A stretch of 64,000 nucleotides of DNA from NCBI GenBank assembly GCA_958439195.1, contig OY288151.1:1-64000 (forward strand). The letters are read 5' to 3'. The DNA comes from an uncultured Paracoccaceae bacterium (GTDB taxonomy: Bacteria > Pseudomonadota > Alphaproteobacteria > Rhodobacterales > Rhodobacteraceae). The notes under the pieces are model-generated. The model saw only the letters and a program-made list of their open reading frames with translations. It ran no database searches and was not told where the DNA came from. The stretch's first letter is position 1. Every line of letters starts with the position of its first letter. Below are positions 7,821 through 15,169 of this stretch, in pieces. Position numbers and translations under genes: made by a program.

Positions 7821-9392
7821 TCAGATGTTGCCTGCGGCCATTTCGCGGGCAATGTGATCGGCCTGGCGGATGGCCAGCGCGACAATGGTCAGCGTCGGGT
7901 TTTCCGCAGCCCCGGTGGTGAACTGCGACCCGTCCGAGATGAACAGGTTCGCAATGTCATGGGTCTGGCCCCACTTGTTGCACACGCCATCTTCGGGACG
8001 TTCCGACATGCGGTTGGTGCCGAGGTTGTGGGTGCTGGGATAGGGCGGGGTCGGGAAGGACCGGGTCGCCCCCACGGCATCATAGATCGCCATACCCTGT
8101 TTGTAGGCATGGTTGCGCATCGCCACGTCATTCGGGTGATCGTCGAAATGCACGTTGGCGACGGGCAGGCCGAATTGATCCTTGGTATCCGACAGGGTGA
8201 CGCGGTTGGTGGATTGCGGCATGTCTTCGCCCACGATCCACATCCCGGCCATGTTTTCGTAATGGTCGAGCGCGGTGGTAAAGCCACGGCCCCAGCTGCC
8301 CGGATCAAGGAAGGCCGCCATGAAAGGCAGGCCCAGGGCAAGGGTTTCCAGTTCATAGCCGCCGACAAAGCCGCGTGACGGATCGTGGCGGGATTCATCC
8401 TGGATGATCCCGGCCATAGTGGTGCCGCGCCACATGCGGACGGGTTTGTCAAAGATGCCGTAGATCGAGCCGGTGGTATGGCGCATGTAGTTGCGACCCA
8501 CCTGATCGGACGAATTGGCAAGCCCGTTGGGGAACATGCTGGATGCCGAGTTCAGCAGAAGGCGGGGCGATTCGAAGGTGTTGCCCGCCACGCAGACGAT
8601 GCGCGCGGCCTGGAATTGCAGGTTGCCTTCGGCATCGAAATATTCGACGCCCGTGACCTTGCCTTCATCATTGTGCAGGATGCGGGCCACGTGGGACCGA
8701 TCCCGCACCTCGAGGTTGCCGGTCGCTTCGCCTTCGGGGATGTCGGTATAGGCGGCGGACCATTTCGCGCCCCATTTGCAGCCCTGGAAGCAGAAACCGG
8801 TCTGCTGACAGGCGATGCGGCTGCCGGTTTCGTTAGAGGACTGGATGGCCATGCGGCCTGTGCTGACCTCTTTGTAGCCCAGCGCGAGCGCGCCTTTTTC
8901 AAAGACCTTGTAGTTGTTGTTGCCCGGCAGGCCGGGGCGGTTTCCTGTGCGGGTGACGCCCAGCTTTTCTTCGGCCTTGTCATACCAGGGCGCCATTTCG
9001 GCCCCGTCGATCGGCCAATCAAGGAGCGAAGCCCCTTCGACCGCGCCATAGGTGGTGAGCGCCTTCCATTCGTGGTCCTGGAACCGGATCGACGCACCCG
9101 CCCAGTGGGTTGTGGTGCCGCCTACCGCCTTGACGATCCAGGCGGGGAGACCGGCGAAATCCTTCGCCACACGCCAGGAACCGCTGGTGGTGCGGGCATC
9201 AAGCCAAGCAAGTTGGGAGAAGCTGTCCCATTCGTCGTTGAGGTAATCTTCGGGCAGATAGCGACCGCCCGCTTCCAGTGCCACGACCTTGACGCCCTTT
9301 TGCGCCAGTTCGTTGGCCAGAACACCGCCGCCTGCGCCGGTGCCGATGATGACGACCACGGAGTCGTCGTTCAGGTCAAATTTCGCAACCAT
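7821..9392 (-). CDS. GMC-family FAD-dependent oxidoreductase (gluconate/sugar dehydrogenase type)
   Basis: 523 aa. The N-terminal Rossmann FAD motif 'VVIIGTGAGGGVLANELAQKG' spans residues 13-33. 'GGTTTHWAGASIRF' matches the glucose-methanol-choline signature region. The C-terminal half has 'HNLGTNRMS' and 'FISDGSQFTTGAAENPTLTI', the usual substrate/flavin-closing segment. No signal peptide is seen; such large subunits are exported bound to a Tat-exported small subunit, which here is the gene immediately upstream (stop 14 bases before this ATG). The substrate (gluconate, sugar or polyol) cannot be deduced. A cytochrome c subunit, often the third component, is not adjacent. Confidence 0.87.
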   Translation of the reverse strand: MVAKFDLNDDSVVVIIGTGAGGGVLANELAQKGVKVVALEAGGRYLPEDYLNDEWDSFSQLAWLDARTTSGSWRVAKDFAGLPAWIVKAVGGTTTHWAGASIRFQDHEWKALTTYGAVEGASLLDWPIDGAEMAPWYDKAEEKLGVTRTGNRPGLPGNNNYKVFEKGALALGYKEVSTGRMAIQSSNETGSRIACQQTGFCFQGCKWGAKWSAAYTDIPEGEATGNLEVRDRSHVARILHNDEGKVTGVEYFDAEGNLQFQAARIVCVAGNTFESPRLLLNSASSMFPNGLANSSDQVGRNYMRHTTGSIYGIFDKPVRMWRGTTMAGIIQDESRHDPSRGFVGGYELETLALGLPFMAAFLDPGSWGRGFTTALDHYENMAGMWIVGEDMPQSTNRVTLSDTKDQFGLPVANVHFDDHPNDVAMRNHAYKQGMAIYDAVGATRSFPTPPYPSTHNLGTNRMSERPEDGVCNKWGQTHDIANLFISDGSQFTTGAAENPTLTIVALAIRQADHIAREMAAGNI

Positions 9393-9406
9393 TGGTCCGC
9401 CCCCCC

Positions 9407-9946
9407 TTACAGCCAGTTGATGTCGTCAAAGCCACGCTCGATGTAGCCACCGAGCGAGAAACTTTCGCCCTCATAGCCAAAGATCGGCCAGATGGCTTTT
9501 TGGTTGTAGAGGCCGGTCACAAGGCCTGCACGGATGGTCTGGAAGAACACGCCGGATTCGATCGCCTTCAGGACGGCGACGCGGTCATCTTCCCATCCGA
9601 TCGTCAGATAATCGGCATGGCCTGCGGCGACGGCGGCGGCGTTGAGTTCGGTGATGCCTGCTTCGACCTGTTCGGCGTTTTCGGCCGTGTCATAGCCTTT
9701 CACGGCGATGGCATAGAATTCGTCGGCCACTTGATCATGGGGATAGATGTCACGGGCCATCTGAATGAGGGTGGCCATGGATTCGGGTTTGATGGCCGTG
9801 GTTTCCATCGCCCATGCGGCATTGCCGGATGCGACGAAGCCTGCGCCCACAACGAAGCTGGCCCCTGCCGCGACCGAGCGCGACAGCAACTGGCGGCGGG
9901 TCAGGCCAAGGCCCTTTGGCCGTTGGCCGGTAAGTGGTTTTGTCAT
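9407..9946 (-). CDS. Gluconate 2-dehydrogenase subunit 3 family protein, Tat-exported
   Basis: 179 aa from the ATG at 9946, which has a GGGAGGAGAC ribosome site. The N-terminus carries a twin-arginine signal: 'LTRRQLLSRSVAAGASFVVG' (about residues 15-34) followed by an Ala-rich cleavage region near 'SGNAAWA'. The mature part resembles the small subunit of membrane-bound gluconate/sugar dehydrogenases ('LIQMARDIYPHDQVADEFYA'), a folding and export partner of the GMC flavoprotein. It is 14 bases upstream of that gene on the same strand, so they form one operon. Longer upstream codons have no family-like sequence. Confidence 0.85.
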   Translation of the reverse strand: MTKPLTGQRPKGLGLTRRQLLSRSVAAGASFVVGAGFVASGNAAWAMETTAIKPESMATLIQMARDIYPHDQVADEFYAIAVKGYDTAENAEQVEAGITELNAAAVAAGHADYLTIGWEDDRVAVLKAIESGVFFQTIRAGLVTGLYNQKAIWPIFGYEGESFSLGGYIERGFDDINWL

Positions 9947-10019
9947 TGTCTCCTCCCTGAGCATGACGTTGGTTTTTAGGATGGCGGGCAGTTCCTCCCT
10001 TGATCCGCGCGCCATCGGT

Positions 10020-10415
10020 TCACAGGTAACGACCGGCCCTTTGCAGCACCTCAATCTGGTAGCCATCGGGATCGGCGATGAAAAAGAAACGGGCGATGAC
10101 AGGGCCGCCGGGCGCGAAATCCACCAATTTGCGCGGGGCAAGGCCGGCGGCGGTAAGACGGGCATGTTCGGCGTCAACGTCACTGACCGAAAAGGCGAGG
10201 TGGCCATAGCCATCGCCCAGATTGTAAGGTTCGGTCCGGCCTTTGTTGATGGTCAGTTCCAGTTCAAACCCGGTTTCGGGGTTGGACAGGTAGACAAGGG
10301 TGAAACTGTCAAAATCCAGACGTTCCGCGATCTTTAGCCCGAAGGCCGTATCGTAGAAGGCGATGGAGCGTGCTTCATCAAGCACGCGGATCATGCTGTG
10401 TATGGCCTTGGCCAA
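10020..10415 (-). CDS. gloA: Glyoxalase I / VOC-family protein
   Basis: 131 aa, two beta-alpha-beta-beta-beta modules of the vicinal-oxygen-chelate fold. Visible features are 'MIRVLDEARSIAFYDTAFGLK' with the first metal-binding position near His6, a glutamate-bearing strand 'FELELTINKG', His84 in 'GYGHLAFSVSD', and the C-terminal 'DPDGYQIEVLQ' glutamate. This matches lactoylglutathione lyase, which converts the methylglyoxal-glutathione adduct to S-lactoylglutathione. It lies 73 bases upstream of the dehydrogenase pair on the same strand. The subfamily assignment is fairly but not fully secure. Confidence 0.82.
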   Translation of the reverse strand: MAKAIHSMIRVLDEARSIAFYDTAFGLKIAERLDFDSFTLVYLSNPETGFELELTINKGRTEPYNLGDGYGHLAFSVSDVDAEHARLTAAGLAPRKLVDFAPGGPVIARFFFIADPDGYQIEVLQRAGRYL

Positions 10416-10481
10416 GGTCTTCCTCCGTCAGGTCTTTGGGCTGTCCTGAGGGGAAGTGTGCGGGCGATACGGTGCGCGCAG

Positions 10482-10499
10482 GTAGTAGGTCTATACTAC
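10482..10499. promoter_or_regulatory. Inverted repeat GTAGTA-N6-TACTAC upstream of gloA
   Basis: A perfect 6-bp inverted repeat with a 6-base centre lies 67 bases upstream of the gloA start, between it and the ribbon-helix-helix gene. It looks like a dimeric regulator site; the regulator is unknown. Confidence 0.35.
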
Positions 10500-10520
10500 G
10501 CGCATCTTTTCATTCGACGG

Positions 10521-10556
10521 CTTAATCTGCGGCCTATTCTGCGGTCTATTCTGCGG
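10521..10556. repeat. Three tandem 12-bp repeats at the 3' end of the RHH gene
   Basis: Plus-strand units are CTTAATCTGCGG, CCTATTCTGCGG and TCTATTCTGCGG, in perfect 12-base register. On the coding (minus) strand each unit gives CCGCAGA followed by a stop triplet (TAG, TAG, TAA), so the repeat supplies the real stop codon and two in-frame back-ups. It probably arose by slippage. Confidence 0.65.
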
Positions 10557-10842
10557 CGAGCGCGTGGGCGGCCCCGGTCTGGGCGCGGCGATCCATGTGG
10601 ATAAGGCAGGCACAGCGCAGAAGCGACGTGAAGTTTTCCGGCTCTCCCCGTTGTTCAAGCACCTCGGCGTGGAGTTTGGAGACGAAGGCGGGGGTGGTCG
10701 TGCCTTCGTTCAAGGCGATTTCATCGACGATTTCCCAGAACGCGCGTTCAAGGCGGATGCTGGTGCTTTGACCGTTCAGCCGCAGGCGGCGGGTGATGCT
10801 TTCATACCTTGCGGGATCCTGCCCCGCGAATACCTGGCACAT
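10546..10842 (-). CDS. Small ribbon-helix-helix domain protein
   Basis: 98 aa. The ATG at 10842 has a strong GGGAGG ribosome site. The RHH-type core is 'RRLRLNGQSTSIRLERAFWE' (about residues 18-37), then helices 'IVDEIALNEGTTTPAFVSKL' and 'LHAEVLEQRGEPENFTSLLR'. This pattern is common in alphaproteobacterial RHH proteins, thought to be small DNA-binding regulators. It is single, divergent from the permease pair and upstream of gloA; either neighbour could be a target, which is inference. Its 3' end lies in a 12-bp tandem repeat. Confidence 0.75.
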   Translation of the reverse strand: MCQVFAGQDPARYESITRRLRLNGQSTSIRLERAFWEIVDEIALNEGTTTPAFVSKLHAEVLEQRGEPENFTSLLRCACLIHMDRRAQTGAAHALAAE

Positions 10843-11020
10843 TGGTTTTCCTCCCTTGGTCGTGATCCCTCCGATGGATGGACGTAGGGAAAGTAAAGCG
10901 GCGGAAGGTGGAACAAGGCAAGAGCGGTGAACCAAGACCATAGTCGCAATCGGCAGGGGTGGGCGGTTGCAGGGGGCGGACAGACATGCAGGTATTGGGG
11001 CGGGACAGGTTGGGGGCGGA

Positions 11021-11887
11021 ATGAAAGCCTATCGGAATGATGCGTGGCTGTTGATGCTGCCTGCGGCGGCGGTGATGGCCTTTGTCGGGGTGATCCCGCT
11101 GGTGGCGGTGTTCAACTATGCGCTGCACGACATCTTTTCCCTGCAAGATGTGCATTGGGTGGGGGTGGAGTGGTATGAGGAGATTGTCACATCAAGCCGG
11201 TTTCACGGCAGTCTGGCGCGGAGCCTGTTGTTTTCGGCGGTGGTGTTGTTGGTGCAGGTGCCGCTGGGCGTGGGGCTGGCGTTGTTGCTGCGCGGGACGG
11301 GGCGCTGGGCGGTTGGGGTGCTGATGCTCGTGGCGCTGCCGCTGGTGGTGCCGTGGAACATGATCGGGATGATGTGGCTGGGACTGATCAACCCGGAGAC
11401 GGGGATCGCGGGGCAGGCCCTGGTGGCGGCGGGGATCGGGTTCGACTGGAAGTTTACGGCGCTGCATACGTGGATTTTGCTGGTGGTGATGGATACCTGG
11501 CACTGGATTGGGTTGGTGGTGATCCTGGCCTATGCCGGGTTGTCGGGGATTTCGCCGGATTACTATCGCGCGGCGGCGATTGACGGGGCGTCGCGGGTGG
11601 CAGTGTTCCGGTTCATCGAGTTGCCAAAAATCGCCGGGCCGCTGGGCATTGTGCTGCTGCTGCGATTCGTGGACAGCTTCATGATCTATACCGAAGCCTT
11701 TGCCATCAACGCGGGCGGGCCGGACATGGCGACGCATTTCCTGGCCATTGATCTGGGCGAGGAGATCAAGGGGTTCAGCTATGGGTCGGCGGCGGCGCGG
11801 TCGATGGTGTATTTCCTGATCGTGATCACGGTGGTCTGGGCCTTTGTGCGGATCAGCGGCCTGTCGCGGCAGGAGGACGCGGCATGA
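11021..11887 (+). CDS. ABC transporter permease, glycerol/polyol type (GlpP-like)
   Basis: 288 aa, six predicted membrane helices, MalF-type without the long periplasmic loop. The start 'MKAYRNDAWLLMLPAAAVMA' and the ABC-contacting EAA loop 'DYYRAAAIDGASRVAVFRFI' (about residues 183-202) are clear. From memory it resembles the GlpP permease of rhizobial glycerol transporters ('MKTYNNKAWFLVLP...'). The GlpQ-like partner follows with ATGA overlap. No solute-binding protein or ATPase gene is adjacent: upstream is the divergent RHH gene, downstream dnaA. Confidence 0.85.
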   Translation: MKAYRNDAWLLMLPAAAVMAFVGVIPLVAVFNYALHDIFSLQDVHWVGVEWYEEIVTSSRFHGSLARSLLFSAVVLLVQVPLGVGLALLLRGTGRWAVGVLMLVALPLVVPWNMIGMMWLGLINPETGIAGQALVAAGIGFDWKFTALHTWILLVVMDTWHWIGLVVILAYAGLSGISPDYYRAAAIDGASRVAVFRFIELPKIAGPLGIVLLLRFVDSFMIYTEAFAINAGGPDMATHFLAIDLGEEIKGFSYGSAAARSMVYFLIVITVVWAFVRISGLSRQEDAA

Positions 11888-12675
11888 GGGGTGTGGCCGT
11901 AAAGCTGGCGGTCTTTGGGGCGTTGGCGGCGTTCATCCTGCTGCCGCTGGTGCAGACATTCCTGTTGAGTTTCATGTCCACCCTGCCGCGCGACGGGATG
12001 GTGGAGGGGGAATGGACCCTGATCAACTATCGCAACATCATGGCCGACCCGGATTTGACGGGGTCGATCATAAATTCGCTGATTTATGTGTCCCTGAATG
12101 TGGCGCTGTGCATCGGGGCGGGGCTGCCTGCGGCTTATGCGCTGGCGCGGAACCGGTTTGTCGGGGATCGGCATTTCCTGTTCCTGCTGCTGGCGTTTCG
12201 GGTGACGCCGCCTGTGGTTCTGTCGCTGCCGATCTTTATCCTGTTCGCCAATGTCGGGTTGGTGAATACGCCTGTTGGCATTGCGCTGGTGCATTGCCTG
12301 TTCAACCTGCCGATTGCCATCTGGATTCTGGAAAGTTTCATATCGGCGGTGCCGAAGGAGTTTGACGAGACGGCCTTTATCGACGGGCATTCCCTGCCGT
12401 CTTTCATGCTGCGTCAGTTGATCCCGGCGATTGCGCCGGGGATTGGGGTGGCGGCGTTCTTCTGTTTCATCTTTTCATGGGTCGAGGTGGTGTTTGCCCG
12501 CATCCTGACGGTGACGGCGGGCAAGCCGATAACCATGGCGATCAATGCGCTGTTCGGGTTTCAGACCGATATCGGGCTGGTCATGGCAATGACGGTGGTG
12601 TCGCTGCTGCCGGGGGTGGGGATGATCTGGTTCGTGCGCAAGCACATTGCGCGGGGGTTCGTGATGCGGGCCTAA
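11884..12675 (+). CDS. ABC transporter permease, glycerol/polyol type (GlpQ-like)
   Basis: 263 aa, MalG-type inner-membrane permease with six predicted helices. The EAA loop is 'EFDETAFIDGHSLPSFMLRQ' (about residues 160-179). Segments such as 'ALVHCLFNLPIAIWILESF' and 'IGVAAFFCFIFSWVEVVFAR' closely resemble GlpQ of rhizobial glycerol importers, as I recall them. The ATG overlaps the preceding permease stop, so the two are co-translated and presumably heterodimerise. The ATP-binding and periplasmic partners must be elsewhere, or the system has lost them. Confidence 0.85.
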   Translation: MRGVAVKLAVFGALAAFILLPLVQTFLLSFMSTLPRDGMVEGEWTLINYRNIMADPDLTGSIINSLIYVSLNVALCIGAGLPAAYALARNRFVGDRHFLFLLLAFRVTPPVVLSLPIFILFANVGLVNTPVGIALVHCLFNLPIAIWILESFISAVPKEFDETAFIDGHSLPSFMLRQLIPAIAPGIGVAAFFCFIFSWVEVVFARILTVTAGKPITMAINALFGFQTDIGLVMAMTVVSLLPGVGMIWFVRKHIARGFVMRA

Positions 12676-12685
12676 GTGCAGTAAA

Positions 12686-12712
12686 GCGCCCTTCCCGCCA
12701 GAGGAAGGGCGC
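12686..12712. terminator. Hairpin between permease pair and dnaA
   Basis: A perfect 10-bp stem GCGCCCTTCC (12686-12695) / GGAAGGGCGC (12703-12712) has a 7-base loop. The following T-run is weak (TTTAC on the minus strand, absent on the plus strand). Its position between two convergent stops supports a shared terminator. Confidence 0.65.
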
Positions 12713-12719
12713 GTATCCC

Positions 12720-14090
12720 CTAGCCCTGAAGTTGGCGGCGGAGCATTTGCAGGTCGTCGTTCAACTGGCTGTCGGTTGCCATCAGCTCTTCGATCTTGCG
12801 GACGCCGTGCATGATGGTGGTGTGATCGCGCCCACCGAAGCGGCGACCGATTTCCGGCAGGCTGCGCGGCGTCAGTTGTTTGGCCAGATACATGGCCACC
12901 TGACGCGGGCGGGCGATGGTGCGGTTCCGTTTCGGGCCGATCATATCGGACAGGCGGATGTTGTAATGTTCCGCGACCTTGCGCTGGATTTCTTCGATCG
13001 TCAGCTTGCGATCCGAGGCGCGGAGGATGTCGGCAAGGCAATCCTGCGCCAGTTCCAGCGTGATTTCCCGACCCACCAGTGACGCAAAGGCGAAAAGGCG
13101 GGTCAGCGCGCCTTCGAGGACGCGGACGTTGGTGGTGATGCGGTGGGCGAGGAATTCCAGCACGCCATCCGCCAGCACAAGGCCGCGATATTGGCTGCGG
13201 TAGAGTTCCACCTTTTGTTGCAGGATCCCAAGACGAAGTTCGTAATCCGTCGGGTGCAGGTCGACGACCAGCCCGCATTGCAGGCGCGATTTGATGCGGT
13301 CTTCCAGATCCTTGATTTCGCCCGGCGCGCGGTCGGCGGAAATGACGATCTGTTTGTTCTGATCAACCAGCGCGTTGAAGGTGTGGAAAAACTCCTCTTG
13401 CGTGGAATCCTTGCCGGCGATGAATTGCACATCATCGACCATCAGGACATCGACGGAACGGAAAAGTTCCTTGAAATCCATGATCTGGCGTTCGCGCAGC
13501 GCCTGCACGAAGCGATACATGAATTGTTCGGCGGACAGGTAAAGCACCCGCAGATGCGGCTGGCGGGTTTGCAATTCATGCGCGATGGCATGCATCAGGT
13601 GCGTCTTGCCAAGGCCGACGCCGCCATAAAGGAACAGCGGGTTGAAGCTGACGGGGCCGCCTTCGGCGACGCGACGGGCGGCGGCATGGGCAAGTTCGTT
13701 GGGCTTGCCGACGACGAAACTATCAAAGGTGAAGCGGGCATCAAGCGGCGCACCCGGCACGTCGTCCTGATCGGCGCTGCGGGCGGCGGGTTTGGCGCGC
13801 GCCGGGGCGGGGCGGGTTTCCGACCGGGGGCCATCAGGGGCGGCGACGCGGTTTGCGACCGAAAACTCGATCCGTTCCACCTGCGCCCCTGCGGTGTTCA
13901 ACTGGGCACGGATATGATCCGAAAAATTGCGCGACACCCAATCGCCAAAAAAGGAAGTGGGCACCTCAAAGCGCGCGACCCCCTGCTTGAGATCGGAAAA
14001 CTTCAGCGGTTCGATCCAGGTCACATAGTTGTTTCGGCCTACCCTCTTGATCAGTTCCTCGCGGACCAAACCCCAAGTTTCGTTCGTCAT
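12720..14090 (-). CDS. dnaA: Chromosomal replication initiator protein DnaA
   Basis: 456 aa from the ATG at 14090 ('MTNETWGLVREELIKRVGRN'). Domain I is an N-terminal helicase-loading/oligomerisation domain. A short Pro/Ala-rich linker (about residues 85-125) leads to the AAA+ domain with Walker A 'GGVGLGKTHL', Walker B 'LMVDDVQFIAGK' and sensor II. The C-terminal DNA-binding domain carries the signature 'GGRDHTTIMHGVRKIEELM'. It binds DnaA boxes and melts oriC. Upstream codons to 14165 do not match the family. It is flanked by rpsT as in many alphaproteobacteria. Confidence 0.97.
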   Translation of the reverse strand: MTNETWGLVREELIKRVGRNNYVTWIEPLKFSDLKQGVARFEVPTSFFGDWVSRNFSDHIRAQLNTAGAQVERIEFSVANRVAAPDGPRSETRPAPARAKPAARSADQDDVPGAPLDARFTFDSFVVGKPNELAHAAARRVAEGGPVSFNPLFLYGGVGLGKTHLMHAIAHELQTRQPHLRVLYLSAEQFMYRFVQALRERQIMDFKELFRSVDVLMVDDVQFIAGKDSTQEEFFHTFNALVDQNKQIVISADRAPGEIKDLEDRIKSRLQCGLVVDLHPTDYELRLGILQQKVELYRSQYRGLVLADGVLEFLAHRITTNVRVLEGALTRLFAFASLVGREITLELAQDCLADILRASDRKLTIEEIQRKVAEHYNIRLSDMIGPKRNRTIARPRQVAMYLAKQLTPRSLPEIGRRFGGRDHTTIMHGVRKIEELMATDSQLNDDLQMLRRQLQG

Positions 14091-14644
14091 TCTTCCTGAC
14101 CCGTGCGGCGGCGTGCTTCTGAACCTGTGGCAGATCCGGCACGCCTGTTGTTGTTGCACCGGCAAACGCCGGGGCTATCACCCCTGACCGGGTCGCATAA
14201 CAAAGTTGCGCGCGGCCTGCAGCGCACGGAAACGGCTATATTACAGACCCCTTCGCCGGGATACGTTATAGCCCATTTCCGGCCCAAAGGCCGACACTGC
14301 ACAACACATTATGACCAGATTCGCATCTGGCCCTAAACGGCTGCACATGAATTCCGCACAAGGTGTGCAGACACCACAACCAATTGAACCGCAAAAGAAA
14401 TTCTTAGGTGTAAGCACACGCCTGGCAGCCTTGCAAACCTGTCGAATTCCATTTGCGATTCCGTCATGTCCCCCAAGACGAGAGTGAATCGCAAGGGGAC
14501 GCTAGCAAGGCGCGGCGCGGGGGTGCAACCGAACTTCACGCTTGACAGGAAGATGGCGAAACCGAATCCGGCAGCCCTTGCAAATGAGCAACGCAGGGTG
14601 GCGGAAACGCAAAACCGATGGGTTCAGATGGGGACGGAAATGAC
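14091..14644. other. 554-base non-coding region between dnaA and rpsT
   Basis: No credible gene lies here; small open frames lack family-like content. I searched by eye for DnaA boxes (TTATCCACA and one-mismatch forms) and saw no cluster, so I do not call an origin. Structured elements are: CCGGC/GCCGG around 14158-14171; CCAGAT-TCGC-ATCTGG at 14315-14330; and CTGCACA / TGTGCAG at 14341-14347 and 14364-14370. These may belong to the dnaA leader or its control region. On the dnaA strand TAATAT/TATAGC stretches near 14236-14243 could be -10 elements. Confidence 0.5.
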
Positions 14645-14676
14645 AAAAGGCGCATCCGTTGCGGGATGCGCCTTTT
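14645..14676. terminator. Bidirectional terminator downstream of rpsT
   Basis: A 13-bp perfect stem AAAAGGCGCATCC (14645-14657) / GGATGCGCCTTTT (14664-14676) with a short loop gives T-runs in both directions. It lies 32 bases after the rpsT stop codon. Confidence 0.9.
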
Positions 14677-14708
14677 GCAAAAACGGGGCCGCTGGGGCCA
14701 GCCGTGGA

Positions 14709-14984
14709 TCAGGCGGCGGGGGTCGCCAGTGCCTTTACACGGGCCGCGAGGCGCGAGATTTTGCGCGAAACGGTGTTGGCATGCAGGATGCCTTTGGTGA
14801 CGCCACGATCAAGTTCCGGCTGGGCAGCGCGCAGGGCAGCGACGGCAGCTTCGGCATTGCCGGAAGCAATCGCCTCTTCGACCTTGCGCACGAAGGTGCG
14901 GATACGCGAGCGGCGCGCCTTGTTGATTGCAAAGCGGGTTTCGGATTGACGGGCGCGCTTTTTGGACTGGGCCGTATTTGCCAT
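14709..14984 (-). CDS. rpsT: 30S ribosomal protein S20
   Basis: 91 aa, Lys/Arg/Ala-rich helical protein that binds 16S rRNA in the body of the small subunit. The N-terminus 'MANTAQSKKRARQSETRFAI' is diagnostic; the three-helix body continues through 'KVEEAIASGNAEAAVAALR' to 'RKISRLAARVKALATPAA'. Normal length. It is transcribed alone, towards dnaA, ending at a strong terminator. A 9-bp inverted repeat in its leader may matter for control. Confidence 0.97.
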   Translation of the reverse strand: MANTAQSKKRARQSETRFAINKARRSRIRTFVRKVEEAIASGNAEAAVAALRAAQPELDRGVTKGILHANTVSRKISRLAARVKALATPAA

Positions 14985-15003
14985 GGGCTGTTCGATTCCT
15001 GTA

Positions 15004-15035
15004 GGTCTTTGTTTCAGATCGGTTGCACAAAGACC
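15004..15035 (-). promoter_or_regulatory. Hairpin in the rpsT leader
   Basis: A perfect 9-bp inverted repeat GGTCTTTGT (15004-15012) / ACAAAGACC (15027-15035) with a 14-base loop lies 20-51 bases upstream of the rpsT ATG. S20 represses its own translation in E. coli, so a leader structure is plausible; the mechanism here is unproven. Confidence 0.35.
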
Positions 15036-15169
15036 CAAGGCTCCGCCCCCCGAGGAACGGAATCGATTCTTGCCTAAGCGGGCCCACGCGCATGTAACGG
15101 CGGGCTATAGGGCAAGTGTGACGGAAAGAAAAGCCAGAAAATAAGGGCTTTCCCCATCACCGGCTGGGA

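Noticed and set aside
12686..12712. A REP-like or mobile-element hairpin
   Set aside because: A single perfect stem between two convergent stops is explained better as a terminator; no second copy is seen.
14091..14644. Chromosomal replication origin
   Set aside because: No cluster of DnaA boxes is visible, and the alphaproteobacterial origin is often not beside dnaA. Inverted repeats alone are not enough.
14466..15077. A 203-codon plus-strand open frame in the dnaA-rpsT region
   Set aside because: It runs across the rpsT terminator and antisense through rpsT, and has no conserved sequence.
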